A DNA stretch of 64,000 bases, taken from assembly GCA_024508355.1 (NCBI GenBank), contig JAMZEJ010000001.1:496001-560000 (forward strand), read 5' to 3'. A program made the position numbers and the translations under genes. This stretch comes from Rhizosaccharibacter radicis. Lineage in GTDB: Bacteria > Pseudomonadota > Alphaproteobacteria > Acetobacterales > Acetobacteraceae. Below the pieces are notes generated by a model. The model did no database searches, was not told the DNA's origin, and saw only the letters and a list, made by a program, of their open reading frames with translations. Of the stretch, positions 8,626 to 18,221 are shown in pieces. The stretch's first letter is position 1. Every line of letters begins with the position of its first letter.

Positions 8626-11600
8626 ATGGGGCAGAGCGTGAGCTGGCTGGGACCGGCCTATGGGAGCTGGCTCCAGCCCAGGAACTGGTCCAGCGACGCC
8701 GTGCCGGTGCCGGCCGACCTGGTCTGGGTGTCGCACTCGATCGCGAGCGTCGATGGCCTCGTGCTGGATGGGCTCGCCATCACCCTCGGCAGCGACGCGT
8801 CGGGCGTGCAGGCCGGGTTGCAGCTGCTGGGCACGGTCACGCTCACCCAGTCCTCCACCGTCCAGGGGTTGCCGGGAGGCACCGCCGTCATCCAGGCGAC
8901 CCAGGGAAGCAGCCTGCAGCTCGCCGGCGCCCTGGACGTGGTGGGAAACGGAAACGGCGAAACCTTCCGGGTCGACGGCAACGGAACGATCGCCGTTTCC
9001 GCGAGCGGGACGATCACGGTCCAGGACGGCTGGCTCCAGCTTTCGCCGCAGATGACGAGCAGCGGCCTCATCACCGTGGGCAACGGCTCCCTCATCGACC
9101 TGGGCGGGTTGTCCAGCGACGGCACCATCGCCCTTTCCGCCGGCGGCTACATGCGGGCGTCCGGCGGCCTGACGAGCATCGGCTCGATCATCGTCGACGG
9201 CGCGGAGCTGGACACCAACGGCGTGTTCTCCAGCACCGGCACGATCCTTCTGTCGGCTGGCGCCACGATGGAGGCGGACGGCAGCCTGGCGAACGACGGC
9301 ACCATCACCATGGCGTCCGGTAGTTTCCTGGCGGCGAACGGAGGGATCTCGGGCACGGGACGGATCGTCCTGGGCAGCGGCTCGGTGTTTTCCGTGAACG
9401 CGCCCGTCGCCGCGACCCAGCTGCTGCAGTTCGCCGATCAGACCGGCCTGCTTTCCATCAAGGAGCCGTCGGATTTCCAGGGGGCGATCGCCGGCCTGCG
9501 CCCGGGCGACATCATCGATCTCACCAACACCAAGGCCGACAGGGCCATCCTGTCCGGCGGCGTGCTCGTGGTGTCCTTCGAGGGTACGGAGGTCGCGCGC
9601 TTCGACGTCGCGGGAAGTTCCGCCCCGGCGGCGTTCGCCACCCGCGACGACGGCGGCTTCGGCACCCTTCTGCTTTCCTCCAACGCCACCCGGTCGTGGG
9701 GCGGAGGCGACGGCTCCTGGTTCGCGGCCACCGGCTGGACCACGAGCAACGGTCCGGACGGCGCGCCGCTCGCCGGAGACCACGTCCAGATCGGCCAGGG
9801 ATCGGTCCTGCTCGACGGCCGGGCGGGGCCGCTGCGCGCGACCGACGTGCAGCTCGGCGGTCCCGCGGCCGATCCGCCGACGTTGCAGCTGCAGAACATC
9901 GACATCGATTCCACCAGCGCCATCGTGATCGCCGGCGCGGCACACGCTGCGCAGATCGACATCTCCGGGCAGGTCACCCTGGACGGCGCGATGACGGCGT
10001 CCTCCATCGGCGGCGTGTTGCGCATCGGGCCGTCGGACGGTGCGGCAGGCGGGACGCTGACCATCGACTCCGGGGCTTTTCTCGCCGCAGGGGCGGGCGC
10101 GGCCGTCAAGGTGGCCGGGATCACCCTCACCAACGACGGCCTGATCGACGCGATCGGCCGGGTCGACCTGTCGCGGGCGACGTCTCTCGCCGGTGGCGGA
10201 ACCGTCGAGATCGACCATGCCGGCATCGCGGTCGTGGGCACCGTCGATTCGGGCCAGAACGTCCAGTTCGACGACGATACCGGCCGGCTGGTGCTGAACG
10301 ACGTGGGCAATTTCCACGGCTGGATACAGGGCTTCGCCCCGGGCGACGCCATCGTCGTACATGGCGCCGCGGTCGGGGCCGTGTCCTACGTCAACGGCAT
10401 GCTAACGCTGAGCTACAACGGCAGCACGATCGGCAGCTTCGGGATCAACACGAGCAGCTACTACGAGGACGTTGCCGGCAAGTTCGTGTTCTCGCCGGAT
10501 CGTGCCGGCGACACGGTGATCCGCTACCAGGCGACGAAGCCCTTCGTGAACGACGCCACCATTCCGGTTGCGGCGGTGGGAGCGGCGACAGACATGGTGT
10601 CGCTGCGCAGCATCCTCGTGAACGCGTTCGGCTCCGTGCCTCAGGGCTTCGCGAGCTACACCCTGTACACCCGCGAACCGAATACCGATCTGACCGGCTA
10701 TTGGGGCCAGGCGACGCAGGATCCTCCCGGCTCTCCGGTGTCGCAGGCCTGGTTCCGGCAGAACCAGAACGGTACGGTGACCGAGCTCGACGGCGTCGCC
10801 GGCGTCACCGTGACGGCAGCCGACATCGACAACATCATGTTCAGGGTCGGCAACAACATCGACTCCCGGTCCTGGTTCCAGGTCACCGTCGCGGGCACCG
10901 ATTGCAACCCGGTGGAGCGGCTGAACTACCACATGGTGGGCGTCGATCCCCATGTGAACAGCTTCGACCCCGGGGTCTCGATTCCGGACGCGCAAAGCCA
11001 GACGGAGTCGATCGACCGCTTCAACGCCTTCTACACCGACGTGCAGAACAGCGATTATTGTCCCTGGATCGCCGACGACGTCGCGGCGGGTCACGGGGCG
11101 ACCATGCCGTGGCAGGACGAGAGCACCGATCCGGACGACAACCGCGAGGGCGGATTCTGGCGCATCGTCCATAACGGTCTCGATGAGCCGGTGGCGGATT
11201 GGTACAAGCTGATCAAGAAGGGCGACGTGGTCAGGATGGGTTGGGCCGGCCTCGACGGCGACGGTCTCGGCCAGCATACCACCAGCATCTACAAGGTCGT
11301 CGATGACGGCCCTCACACCGTGGCGAAGGTGTGGGACAACAACGACTACCGCAACGACGGCAACATCGACTATATCGGGATGCACGAGGCGACGTACTGG
11401 GACGCCACCGTTCCCCAGAGCATCACCATCTACCGGCTCGACAGCAACAACCAGTACCTGATCCAGGGAACGGACGTCGGCGAATACATTCAGGGCAGCG
11501 TCTTCAACAACCTGATCGAACCGGGCCTCGGAGCGGACACCATCGCCGCGGGCGCCGGCAACAACGAGATGCGTGGCAGTGCTGCGGATCTGGATGGCGA

Positions 11601-12705
11601 CAGCATCGTCGATTTCCACGCCGGCGACTGGCTCGATCTCACCGACCTGCCCTTCCGTACCGCCGCGCTGGCCTATGACGCGGATACCGGCGGGCTCGAC
11701 GTGTCGTCCGACGGCAAGGCCGCGCATCTCGTGCTGCCCGCGGGCCTCGCCCGGGAGTTCGCGCTCGCCGCCGACGGCGCGGGTGGCACGCTGGTGACGC
11801 TCGCCTGCTACGTGCCCGGCACCCGCATCGGCGTGCCCGGCGATGCGGACGGCGTGCCGATCGAGCACCTGCGCATCGGCGACGAGGTGATCGTGGCGTC
11901 CGGCGGCGCGCGGCGCATCCGCTGGATCGGCCGGCGCTCCTACAACGCGCGGTTCGCAGCCGCGAGCACCGACGTCCACCCCATCCTGATCCGCGCTGGC
12001 GCGCTGGACGGGACGCTGCCGGTCCGCGACCTGCGGGTGTCGCCGCATCACGCCATGCTGCTGGACGGGATGCTGGTGGAAGCCGAGATGCTGGTGAACG
12101 GCGTTTCCGTGCGACGCGAGGCCCCCGTGGGGGATGTGTCCTATGTCCACCTGGAACTGGACCGACACGATGCCGTGCTGGCGGAAGGTGCCTGGTCGGA
12201 AACCTTCGAGGACGACAACAGCCGCGGCATGTTCCACAACGCCCACGAGTTCGCGGCGCTTTTCCCGGGCGAGTCCCGGCGTGCCCCGCGCTATTGCGCG
12301 CCAAGGCTCGGCGGCGGCGATCCCCGTCTGGCGGCGCTGCGTGCCCGTATCGACGGGGTGGCCGGGATCCGGCCGCCGGAGCCGCTGCGGGGCGGCATCG
12401 AGGGCTGGCAGGGTTTCGCGCTGCGCGGCTGGGCGCAGAATCCCGATCGTCCGGACCTTCCGGTTCTGCTGGAGGTGCTGCTCGACGGGACGGCGGTGGC
12501 GCAGGCGGTGGCGGATCTGTTCCGACTGGATCTGCGGGCGGCCGGCCTCGGCGGCGGATGCCACGGCTTCCGGATCGAGCTGCCGCCGGATGCCAGGCAC
12601 AGGGCGCTGCTGGTGCGCCGCGCCGCCGACGGTCTCGTGCTCGCCAATCGTCCGGCCGAGCCGAAGCCGCAACCCGACGCTTTTCTGGTCCGCCGCGCGG
12701 GCTGA
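8626..12705 (+). CDS. large Hint (hedgehog/intein) domain exoprotein with embedded papain-like region
   Basis: A 1359-residue multi-domain protein. Residues 1-620 are two beta-rich arrays of short G/S/T repeats (SDGTIALSAGG-like), each opened by a W-rich motif (PAYGSWLQPRNW; GGGDGSWFAATGW), as in large surface proteins. Residues about 680-960 form a distinct domain: ...DYCPWIADDVAAGHG with Cys812, EGGFWRIVHNG, GDVVRMGW and LGQHTTSIYKV with His884, reminiscent of NlpC/CHAP thiol hydrolases. An RTX-like stretch (GLGADTIAAGAGNNEMRGS) follows. The Hint_2 domain starts at Cys1061 (CYVPGTRI) and has SPHHAMLLDG (His1141/1142). The last 100 residues hold a G-W module (LRGW at 1266-1269) also found in the next gene. 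No N-terminal signal peptide is seen, which fits export by a non-Sec route. Hint domains self-cleave at the cysteine; cleavage here is inferred. Confidence 0.85.
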   Translation: MGQSVSWLGPAYGSWLQPRNWSSDAVPVPADLVWVSHSIASVDGLVLDGLAITLGSDASGVQAGLQLLGTVTLTQSSTVQGLPGGTAVIQATQGSSLQLAGALDVVGNGNGETFRVDGNGTIAVSASGTITVQDGWLQLSPQMTSSGLITVGNGSLIDLGGLSSDGTIALSAGGYMRASGGLTSIGSIIVDGAELDTNGVFSSTGTILLSAGATMEADGSLANDGTITMASGSFLAANGGISGTGRIVLGSGSVFSVNAPVAATQLLQFADQTGLLSIKEPSDFQGAIAGLRPGDIIDLTNTKADRAILSGGVLVVSFEGTEVARFDVAGSSAPAAFATRDDGGFGTLLLSSNATRSWGGGDGSWFAATGWTTSNGPDGAPLAGDHVQIGQGSVLLDGRAGPLRATDVQLGGPAADPPTLQLQNIDIDSTSAIVIAGAAHAAQIDISGQVTLDGAMTASSIGGVLRIGPSDGAAGGTLTIDSGAFLAAGAGAAVKVAGITLTNDGLIDAIGRVDLSRATSLAGGGTVEIDHAGIAVVGTVDSGQNVQFDDDTGRLVLNDVGNFHGWIQGFAPGDAIVVHGAAVGAVSYVNGMLTLSYNGSTIGSFGINTSSYYEDVAGKFVFSPDRAGDTVIRYQATKPFVNDATIPVAAVGAATDMVSLRSILVNAFGSVPQGFASYTLYTREPNTDLTGYWGQATQDPPGSPVSQAWFRQNQNGTVTELDGVAGVTVTAADIDNIMFRVGNNIDSRSWFQVTVAGTDCNPVERLNYHMVGVDPHVNSFDPGVSIPDAQSQTESIDRFNAFYTDVQNSDYCPWIADDVAAGHGATMPWQDESTDPDDNREGGFWRIVHNGLDEPVADWYKLIKKGDVVRMGWAGLDGDGLGQHTTSIYKVVDDGPHTVAKVWDNNDYRNDGNIDYIGMHEATYWDATVPQSITIYRLDSNNQYLIQGTDVGEYIQGSVFNNLIEPGLGADTIAAGAGNNEMRGSAADLDGDSIVDFHAGDWLDLTDLPFRTAALAYDADTGGLDVSSDGKAAHLVLPAGLAREFALAADGAGGTLVTLACYVPGTRIGVPGDADGVPIEHLRIGDEVIVASGGARRIRWIGRRSYNARFAAASTDVHPILIRAGALDGTLPVRDLRVSPHHAMLLDGMLVEAEMLVNGVSVRREAPVGDVSYVHLELDRHDAVLAEGAWSETFEDDNSRGMFHNAHEFAALFPGESRRAPRYCAPRLGGGDPRLAALRARIDGVAGIRPPEPLRGGIEGWQGFALRGWAQNPDRPDLPVLLEVLLDGTAVAQAVADLFRLDLRAAGLGGGCHGFRIELPPDARHRALLVRRAADGLVLANRPAEPKPQPDAFLVRRAG

Positions 12706-12769
12706 CGGGCCGGACCGTTCCACGGCCTCCCGCGGATGGCGCGACGTTCGGTGACGGGCTGACGAGGGC

Positions 12770-14353
12770 ATGCTGACCGGCTCCATCGACGAGGCCGGAC
12801 GCGACGGCGTGCGCGGCTGGGTGCGCGACGGCTCGTCCCCCGGGGCGCCCGTGATCCTGCTGGCGACGGCGGAGGGCCGGCTGCTGGGTCGCACCATCGC
12901 CAACCGGTTCCGCCCGGACGTCCGGGCGGCGGGCCACGGCGACGGCCGTTCCGGGTTCGAGCTGCGCTTCAACCCGCCGCTGCCGCCCGGCCGGTCCTGG
13001 CTGCTGAGGCTGAGCGCGGAAGCCGACGGTGCCGATCTGCCGGGCTCGCCGGTGCGCCTCCCGGCCGAGGGCGAGTTCGATGCGGCCGCGGAAGCCTCCA
13101 TCGCCGCGCTGATGGACGGCGCCGGGGATCGCGAGGGGATCGAGCGCCGCCTGCAGTTCCTCCAGCAGCAGCAGCGCAGGCTCCTCCGCCGCTGGGCACG
13201 GAGCGCCGAGCCGACAAGCTCCGGCCCGGACGGTTCTTCCTGCCGCACCAAGCGGGCGCTGGTGCTCGACGAGCGGGCGCCGGCTCCCGATCGCGATGCC
13301 GGGTCCGGCGCCGTGCTGTCGCACATGCGGGCCCTCCGGCGGGCCGGCTACGCCGTGTCGTTCGCCACCCCGGACATGGACGGAAACGCCGCGACCGCGC
13401 GGCGCCTCGCCGCCGACGGGATCACGCTGCATCGCGCCCCCTGGGTCCGCAGCCTCGAGGAACTGCTGCGGCGCGACCGGGACGGCTACGACCTCGTTTA
13501 TCTTCATCGCGTGGCGGTCGCGTCCGACTACGGACCGCTCGCGCGGCGGCTGCAGCCCCGTGCGCGCATCGTCTACGCCTTGGCGGACCTGCATCATCTG
13601 CGGCTGTCCCGCCAGGCCCGGTGGGAGGATCGACCCGAGCTGGAGCGCGAGGCGCGCCGTCTGCGGGCGCTGGAGCTCTGGGCCGCGGCCGGCGCGGACG
13701 CGGTGGTCACCCACTCGGAAGTGGAAGCGGCGCTGCTGCGCCAGCACGTGCCGGCCGAACGGGTGCATGTGGTGGCGTGGTCGGTCTCGCCCCCGCCACG
13801 CGGACCGCGTCCATGGAAGGACCGGCAGGGGGCGGTGTTCGTCGGCGGCCTGGCGCACGCGCCAAACCTCGCGGCCGCCCTGCTGCTGCGCGACCAGATC
13901 GTGCCCCGGTTGCGGGACCGCGGCGGCGCGATCGAGTGCCGGCTCGTCGGCGAGGGAACGTTTCCGGACCTGTCGGTGCCGGGGCTGGCGGCGCTAGGGC
14001 ACGTGCCCCGGCTCGACACGGTGCTGAACTCGGCGCGGCTCGCCGTAGCGCCGTTGCCATTCGGGGCCGGCCTCAAGGGCAAGCTGCTCACCGCGTTCGC
14101 GGCGGGCCTTCCCTGCGTGTGCTCCAGCATCGCGGCGGAGGGCTTCGCGCTGCCCGCCGCCCTCCGGGAGCTGGTCTGCGACGATCCGGACCAGACGGCC
14201 TCGCTGATCCACCGTCTGCACGAGGACGAGGCGTTCAACCGGCGATGTTCGGACGCCGCCATCGCCTTCGTCCGTGCCGGGTTTTCGGACGAGGCGCTGG
14301 ACGCGGCGCTTCGGCCGGTGCTGGGGGAGGGCGGGGCGCCGGCCGAAGGCTGA
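12770..14353 (+). CDS. glycosyltransferase family 4 with N-terminal G-W accessory module
   Basis: A 527-residue protein, 64 bp downstream of the Hint gene on the same strand. Residues 1-105 are an accessory module (VRGW at 14-17, then FRPDVRAAGHGDGRSGFEL) matching the C-terminus of the preceding Hint protein. Residues about 155-520 form a GT-B glycosyltransferase: a Rossmann-like start (RALVLDERAP), a middle His-containing segment (LADLHHLRL), the linker VFVGGLAHAPN, and a C-terminal donor site region with PFGAGLKGKLLTAFAAGLPCV followed by AEGF, as in GT4 enzymes. It is cytoplasmic, with unknown donor and acceptor. The tandem position suggests it acts on the Hint exoprotein or on the same surface glycan. 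Confidence 0.85.
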   Translation: MLTGSIDEAGRDGVRGWVRDGSSPGAPVILLATAEGRLLGRTIANRFRPDVRAAGHGDGRSGFELRFNPPLPPGRSWLLRLSAEADGADLPGSPVRLPAEGEFDAAAEASIAALMDGAGDREGIERRLQFLQQQQRRLLRRWARSAEPTSSGPDGSSCRTKRALVLDERAPAPDRDAGSGAVLSHMRALRRAGYAVSFATPDMDGNAATARRLAADGITLHRAPWVRSLEELLRRDRDGYDLVYLHRVAVASDYGPLARRLQPRARIVYALADLHHLRLSRQARWEDRPELEREARRLRALELWAAAGADAVVTHSEVEAALLRQHVPAERVHVVAWSVSPPPRGPRPWKDRQGAVFVGGLAHAPNLAAALLLRDQIVPRLRDRGGAIECRLVGEGTFPDLSVPGLAALGHVPRLDTVLNSARLAVAPLPFGAGLKGKLLTAFAAGLPCVCSSIAAEGFALPAALRELVCDDPDQTASLIHRLHEDEAFNRRCSDAAIAFVRAGFSDEALDAALRPVLGEGGAPAEG

Positions 14354-14577
14354 CGCTGGCCCATCGCCGCCGTTCCCGGGTGGTGCGGGACGATCCGGAG
14401 GCACCGGTCGCAGGCGCCTTGTCCACCGTCTGCCGCGGAGCGATCCGGCGGTCCGCGGTCCGCTGCATCGTCCGGCGCCCGGGATCGGGCGTCGATCTCG
14501 TCGGCGGGTTCTTCCGTGCCGGCCCGGCGGCGACACTCGCCTTCGCGGCCGCTGCCGGTGCTGCCTCCGCTCCTGGA

Positions 14578-15411
14578 TCAGGGCGTGTGGCGGACCGGCA
14601 GGCACAGACCGGCGATCACCCGCCCGGCTTCGTCCGGCGAAGGCAGGGCCGCAGGATCCTCGCCCGGCAGCGCCAGCGCGCGAAGCCTGGTGCGGGCGGG
14701 ACCGGGATCGTGCAACAGGATGCGCAGTCCCGCGTGGTGACGCATCTCGTCTGCCCAGCTCCGCACCAGAGCCGCGGTGGCGGCCTTGCCAGCGGCATAC
14801 ATCCCCCAGAACGCGTCGGGAGCGGCCGGCGAGCGGAGGATGTCGCAGCCGAGAAACACGGCCCGCCCGGCGGGTGCCCGTTCCAGCAACGGCGCGGCGG
14901 TGCGGATCAGCCGCCAGGGCGCGTGGAGATTCACGGCCATCGCCGCCGTCCAGTCCCGGTCGGTGCCGTGCGGCACCGGCGTCAGCGCCCCCAGCGCGGC
15001 GGCGGCATGCACCAGGATGTCGAGCCGCCCGAACCGCTCGTGGATCGTCGGACCGAGCCGGTCGATCGACCCCCCGTCGGCGAGATCCAGCGGCAGCAGC
15101 GTCGCCGCCGGACCGTCGCCGGCGCGGATCAGGTCATCGGTTTCTTCCAGCCCGCCCGGGGTGCGGGCGGTCAGCACGCAGCGGGCGCCCAGGGCCGCCA
15201 GGGCGATGGCGGTGGCGCGGCCGATGCCTCGTCCCGCCCCGGTGACCAGGGCGACGCTGTTCGAAAGCGGTCGCTCGTCCAGGCGGCGACCGGCGACGTT
15301 TCCCGCCGGGGTTTCCGCCGGAGCCGGCGCTTCCCGCTGACCGGCCTGGCGATCCGAATCCCTGCCAGACGGGCGGTGGGTTCCGCCTTCCGTCCGGGTA
15401 CGGCCGATCAT
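14578..15411 (-). CDS. SDR family oxidoreductase downstream of purF
   Basis: A 277-residue SDR. After a 45-residue charged, proline-rich N-terminal tail comes the Rossmann fold with VTGAGRGIG (residues 56-64), the acidic LDLADGG, and HAAAALG in place of NNAG. The catalytic tyrosine lies in MYAAGKAA, a YxxxK variant with Y and K kept. The same-strand order cvpA-purF-SDR recurs in alphaproteobacteria and supports the family call (the YciK-like group). The tail is unusually long and a later start is possible, although no good internal start codon lies just before the fold. It probably uses its own promoter, since 330 bp separate it from purF. Substrate unknown. Confidence 0.85.
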   Translation of the reverse strand: MIGRTRTEGGTHRPSGRDSDRQAGQREAPAPAETPAGNVAGRRLDERPLSNSVALVTGAGRGIGRATAIALAALGARCVLTARTPGGLEETDDLIRAGDGPAATLLPLDLADGGSIDRLGPTIHERFGRLDILVHAAAALGALTPVPHGTDRDWTAAMAVNLHAPWRLIRTAAPLLERAPAGRAVFLGCDILRSPAAPDAFWGMYAAGKAATAALVRSWADEMRHHAGLRILLHDPGPARTRLRALALPGEDPAALPSPDEAGRVIAGLCLPVRHTP

Positions 15412-15741
15412 CCTAGATCCAGCTCCTCGGGTGCCGGCTTGGTGTTCCCGTTTCCGGCGACGACACGGCCGGGGGCATCGTCCATCGGAAACGATCGGCG
15501 GCGATATGGTCGATCGCCGCGGTCACGTTCGCTCCGTTCCCCGGGAAAGCCGGGAAGTGCCCCGGTCCGAAACCCCTGACCTACACGCGACCCTGGCGGA
15601 GGTTGGTCGCTCGGAGGGAGAGCCGGGCGGCCGGCGAGAGGTTTCGTTGCGGGCGGGACGCTGTCCCCGGAGCCGTCCGGCGGAAGGGCCGACGGGCACA
15701 GCTTCGGCCAGAAGGCTGTGGCGCGCGCCCCGTTCTTCCCG
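15412..15741. other. 330-bp spacer between purF and SDR gene
   Basis: No open frame with coding character and no clear hairpin with a T-tract is visible. It must hold the end of the purF transcript and, if the SDR gene has its own promoter, that promoter, but I cannot point to convincing -35/-10 boxes. Confidence 0.5.
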
Positions 15742-17286
15742 TCAGCCGACGGCTGCCATCCGGTTGCCGTGCGGCCTCGCCCGGTCGTTCTCGTCGAGGT
15801 CGCTCAGGCTGATCGGGTATTCGCCGGTGAAGCAGGCATCGCAATAGAACGGCTTCGCGGGATCGCGTCCTTCCGGACGGCCGAGCGCGCGATAAAGCCC
15901 ATCGAGCGAGATGAAGGCGAGGCTGTCGGCGCCGATCAACCGGGCCATCTCGGCCACGTCGTGCTGTGCCGCCAGCAGCTTGCCGCGCTCCGGGGTGTCG
16001 ATGCCGTAGAAGCAGGAATGGGTGGTGGGCGGCGACGAGATGCGCATATGCACCTCCGTGGCCCCGGCGGCGCGCATCATCTCCACGATCTTGCGCGAGG
16101 TGGTGCCGCGTACGATGGAATCGTCCACCAGCACCACGCGCCTGCCTTCGATCATCGCGCGGTTGGCCGAATGCTTCAGCTTCACGCCAAGATTGCGGAT
16201 CTGGTCGGTGGGCTCGATGAAGGTGCGGCCCACGTAATGGTTGCGGATGATGCCGAGCTCGAACGGTATGCCGCTTTCGGCCGCGAAACCCATGGCCGAG
16301 GGCACGCCCGAGTCCGGCACCGGCACCACCACGTCCGCCTCCACGGAGCTTTCCCGCGCCAGCTCGACGCCGATCCGCTTGCGGGCGTCGTAAACGCCGC
16401 GTCCGTCCAGCACGGAGTCCGGACGGGCGAAATAGATATATTCGAACACGCAGAACCGGCCGCTCTTCTGGCCGAACGGGTGGATGGAGCGCACGCCGTC
16501 ATCGTTGATGATGACGATCTCGCCCGGCTCGATGTCGCGCACGAATTCGGCCGACACGATGTCGAGCGCGCAGGTCTCGCTGGCCAGCACCCAGGTCGGC
16601 TTCTCGGCACCCGGCACGTCGATGCGGCCCAGGATCAGCGGCCGGACGCCGAGCGGATCGCGCACGCCCACCATCGCGTCCTGGCTCAGCACCACCAGCG
16701 AATAGGCTCCCACCACCTGCTTCAGCGCGTCCGTCAGGCGGTCGGTGACGCTGGAATAAAGCGAGATGGCGATCAGGTGGATGAACACCTCGCTGTCCGT
16801 GGTGGACTGGAAGATGCAGCCGCGGCGCACCAGCGCCTGGCGCAGGTTGCGGGCGTTGGTCAGATTGCCGTTGTGCGCCACCGCGAGACCGCCGAACTCG
16901 AACTCGGCGTAGAGCGGCTGCACGTTGCGGATGATGGTCGCACCGGTGGTGGCGTAGCGGTTGTGGCCCACGGCGGCATGGCCGGGCAGCGCCCCGATGA
17001 TGCGGGCATCGCCGAACACGTCCCCCACCAGCCCCATGCCCTTGTGGGTGTGGAAGCGTCCGTCCGCACCCTCCGGACCGCGATCGAACGACACGATGCC
17101 GGTGGCCTCCTGTCCGCGATGCTGCAGGGCATGCAGGCCGAGCGCCGTCATGGCGCCCGCGTCGGCCGCGTTCCAGATGCCGAACACGCCGCATTCCTCG
17201 TGCGGCTTGTCGTCGTCGTATGGCAGGCCGCTGGGCTCCGGCAGCTCCGCGGCGGCCGGCGACAGGAGCGTGGGATCGGTGACCAT
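15742..17286 (-). CDS. purF: amidophosphoribosyltransferase
   Basis: A 514-residue enzyme of the first committed step of purine synthesis, transferring the glutamine amide to PRPP. The glutaminase nucleophile is Cys32 (EECGVFG), exposed after removal of a propeptide. HRGQEATG, GHNRYATTG and AVAHNGN complete the N-terminal Ntn domain. The phosphoribosyltransferase domain has the PRPP loop VVLVDDSIVRGTTS. Cysteines in RFCVFEYIYFARPDS, HSCFYGID and YCDACFTGEYP match the [4Fe-4S] ligand pattern of the Bacillus-type enzyme, so an oxygen-sensitive cluster is likely. I chose the ATG at 17286, which has AGGAG ten bases upstream. An ATG at 17334 overlaps the cvpA stop by one base and would add 16 residues. 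It forms an operon with cvpA. Confidence 0.97.
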   Translation of the reverse strand: MVTDPTLLSPAAAELPEPSGLPYDDDKPHEECGVFGIWNAADAGAMTALGLHALQHRGQEATGIVSFDRGPEGADGRFHTHKGMGLVGDVFGDARIIGALPGHAAVGHNRYATTGATIIRNVQPLYAEFEFGGLAVAHNGNLTNARNLRQALVRRGCIFQSTTDSEVFIHLIAISLYSSVTDRLTDALKQVVGAYSLVVLSQDAMVGVRDPLGVRPLILGRIDVPGAEKPTWVLASETCALDIVSAEFVRDIEPGEIVIINDDGVRSIHPFGQKSGRFCVFEYIYFARPDSVLDGRGVYDARKRIGVELARESSVEADVVVPVPDSGVPSAMGFAAESGIPFELGIIRNHYVGRTFIEPTDQIRNLGVKLKHSANRAMIEGRRVVLVDDSIVRGTTSRKIVEMMRAAGATEVHMRISSPPTTHSCFYGIDTPERGKLLAAQHDVAEMARLIGADSLAFISLDGLYRALGRPEGRDPAKPFYCDACFTGEYPISLSDLDENDRARPHGNRMAAVG

Positions 17287-17333
17287 TCGGCGGGAACTCC
17301 TGCCGGCGGGCGGCATCAGGACGGAGGTGGACA

Positions 17334-17882
17334 TCAGGCGGACGATCGGTCCACACGGTTGCCGGTGGTGCCGGCACTGGTCGAGTCGGACGCGGCGAGC
17401 GGCGGCCGGTAGCGGGGCGGCACGCGGGCCAGCACGAAGGCCGCACCTTGCTGCACGAAGGGAAGCAGGCGGGCGTCGCGCACCGGCTGCGGCCAGTCGG
17501 CCGGGGTCAGCACGGTGGCGCCCAGCACGAAGGCGACCACCAGCACGGCGAATCCGCGCAAGGCGCCAAAACCGATGCCGAGAAGCCGGTCGATGCCGCC
17601 CAGCACGGTGTCGCGCACCAGGCCGCCGATCGCGGCCGCGATCAACAGGAAGCCGATCAGCAGCACGGCGAACACCGCCAGAAACGTCACCGGCTCGGCA
17701 ACACCCGTGGCGCCGATCCATCGATTGGCGACGGGCAGGGCCTCCGGATAAAGGCGGACGGCCAGCAGAGCCGCCCCGATCCACGCGGCGAGCCCCAGCG
17801 CCTCGCGCACGAACCCCCGCAACAGCCCCAGCAGGGCGGACAGCGTCACCACCACGAGGGCGGCGATGTCCACCCAGCTCAT
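17334..17882 (-). CDS. cvpA: CvpA family membrane protein
   Basis: A 182-residue inner-membrane protein of the CvpA (colicin V production) family, with four hydrophobic helices. It opens with MSWVDIAALVVVTLSALLGL and has the conserved GFVREALGLAAW and FGALRGFAVLVV segments. The C-terminal 40 residues are hydrophilic. In many proteobacteria it precedes purF, as here, and the stop codon overlaps an in-frame purF ATG (TGATG). Its molecular role is unsettled, with links to envelope stress. A GTG four codons upstream (17894) is an alternative start. It is the first gene of the cvpA-purF operon. Confidence 0.92.
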   Translation of the reverse strand: MSWVDIAALVVVTLSALLGLLRGFVREALGLAAWIGAALLAVRLYPEALPVANRWIGATGVAEPVTFLAVFAVLLIGFLLIAAAIGGLVRDTVLGGIDRLLGIGFGALRGFAVLVVAFVLGATVLTPADWPQPVRDARLLPFVQQGAAFVLARVPPRYRPPLAASDSTSAGTTGNRVDRSSA

Positions 17883-18221
17883 GGCCGCCGCCACCCGCGG
17901 CCAGTAAGACGCTGCCCCGGCCGGCTTTCCCGCCGGTGGTCACCCAAGGGGGGACGCGCCGGGAAACCGGTCCTGGAGATGGCCGCGCGTTCGGAGGGTT
18001 GATCGCTCACGATGGCGGCTATATCGCGCCGCTGCCGCCATTTTGCCAGTGCGATCGCCGCAGGGAAGGTATTTCGGGGCAGGGAAACGGCGACCGCGCG
18101 ATGGCCCCGTGCGACTCCTGCCTCCACCCCGGGGTGCGTGGCTTCCGGATGGGGAAGGGGATGCCGCCGGCCGCGGCGTCCCGTCAACGGGATGGTCCGC
18201 CCCCGGGAGATCCCGCCGCCT
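17883..18221. other. 339-bp region upstream of cvpA
   Basis: This spacer must contain the cvpA-purF promoter (minus strand) and the end of the HisE-like gene transcript. I see no coding frame and no recognisable riboswitch or PurR box. A moderately A/T-containing patch around 18000-18060 is the best place to look for the promoter. Confidence 0.4.

Noticed and set aside
10402-13326. A 974-codon open frame on the minus strand opposite the large Hint protein and glycosyltransferase
   Set aside because: It is Arg/His/Asp-rich without domain patterns and is a shadow of the high third-position G+C of the plus-strand genes, which have clear families.
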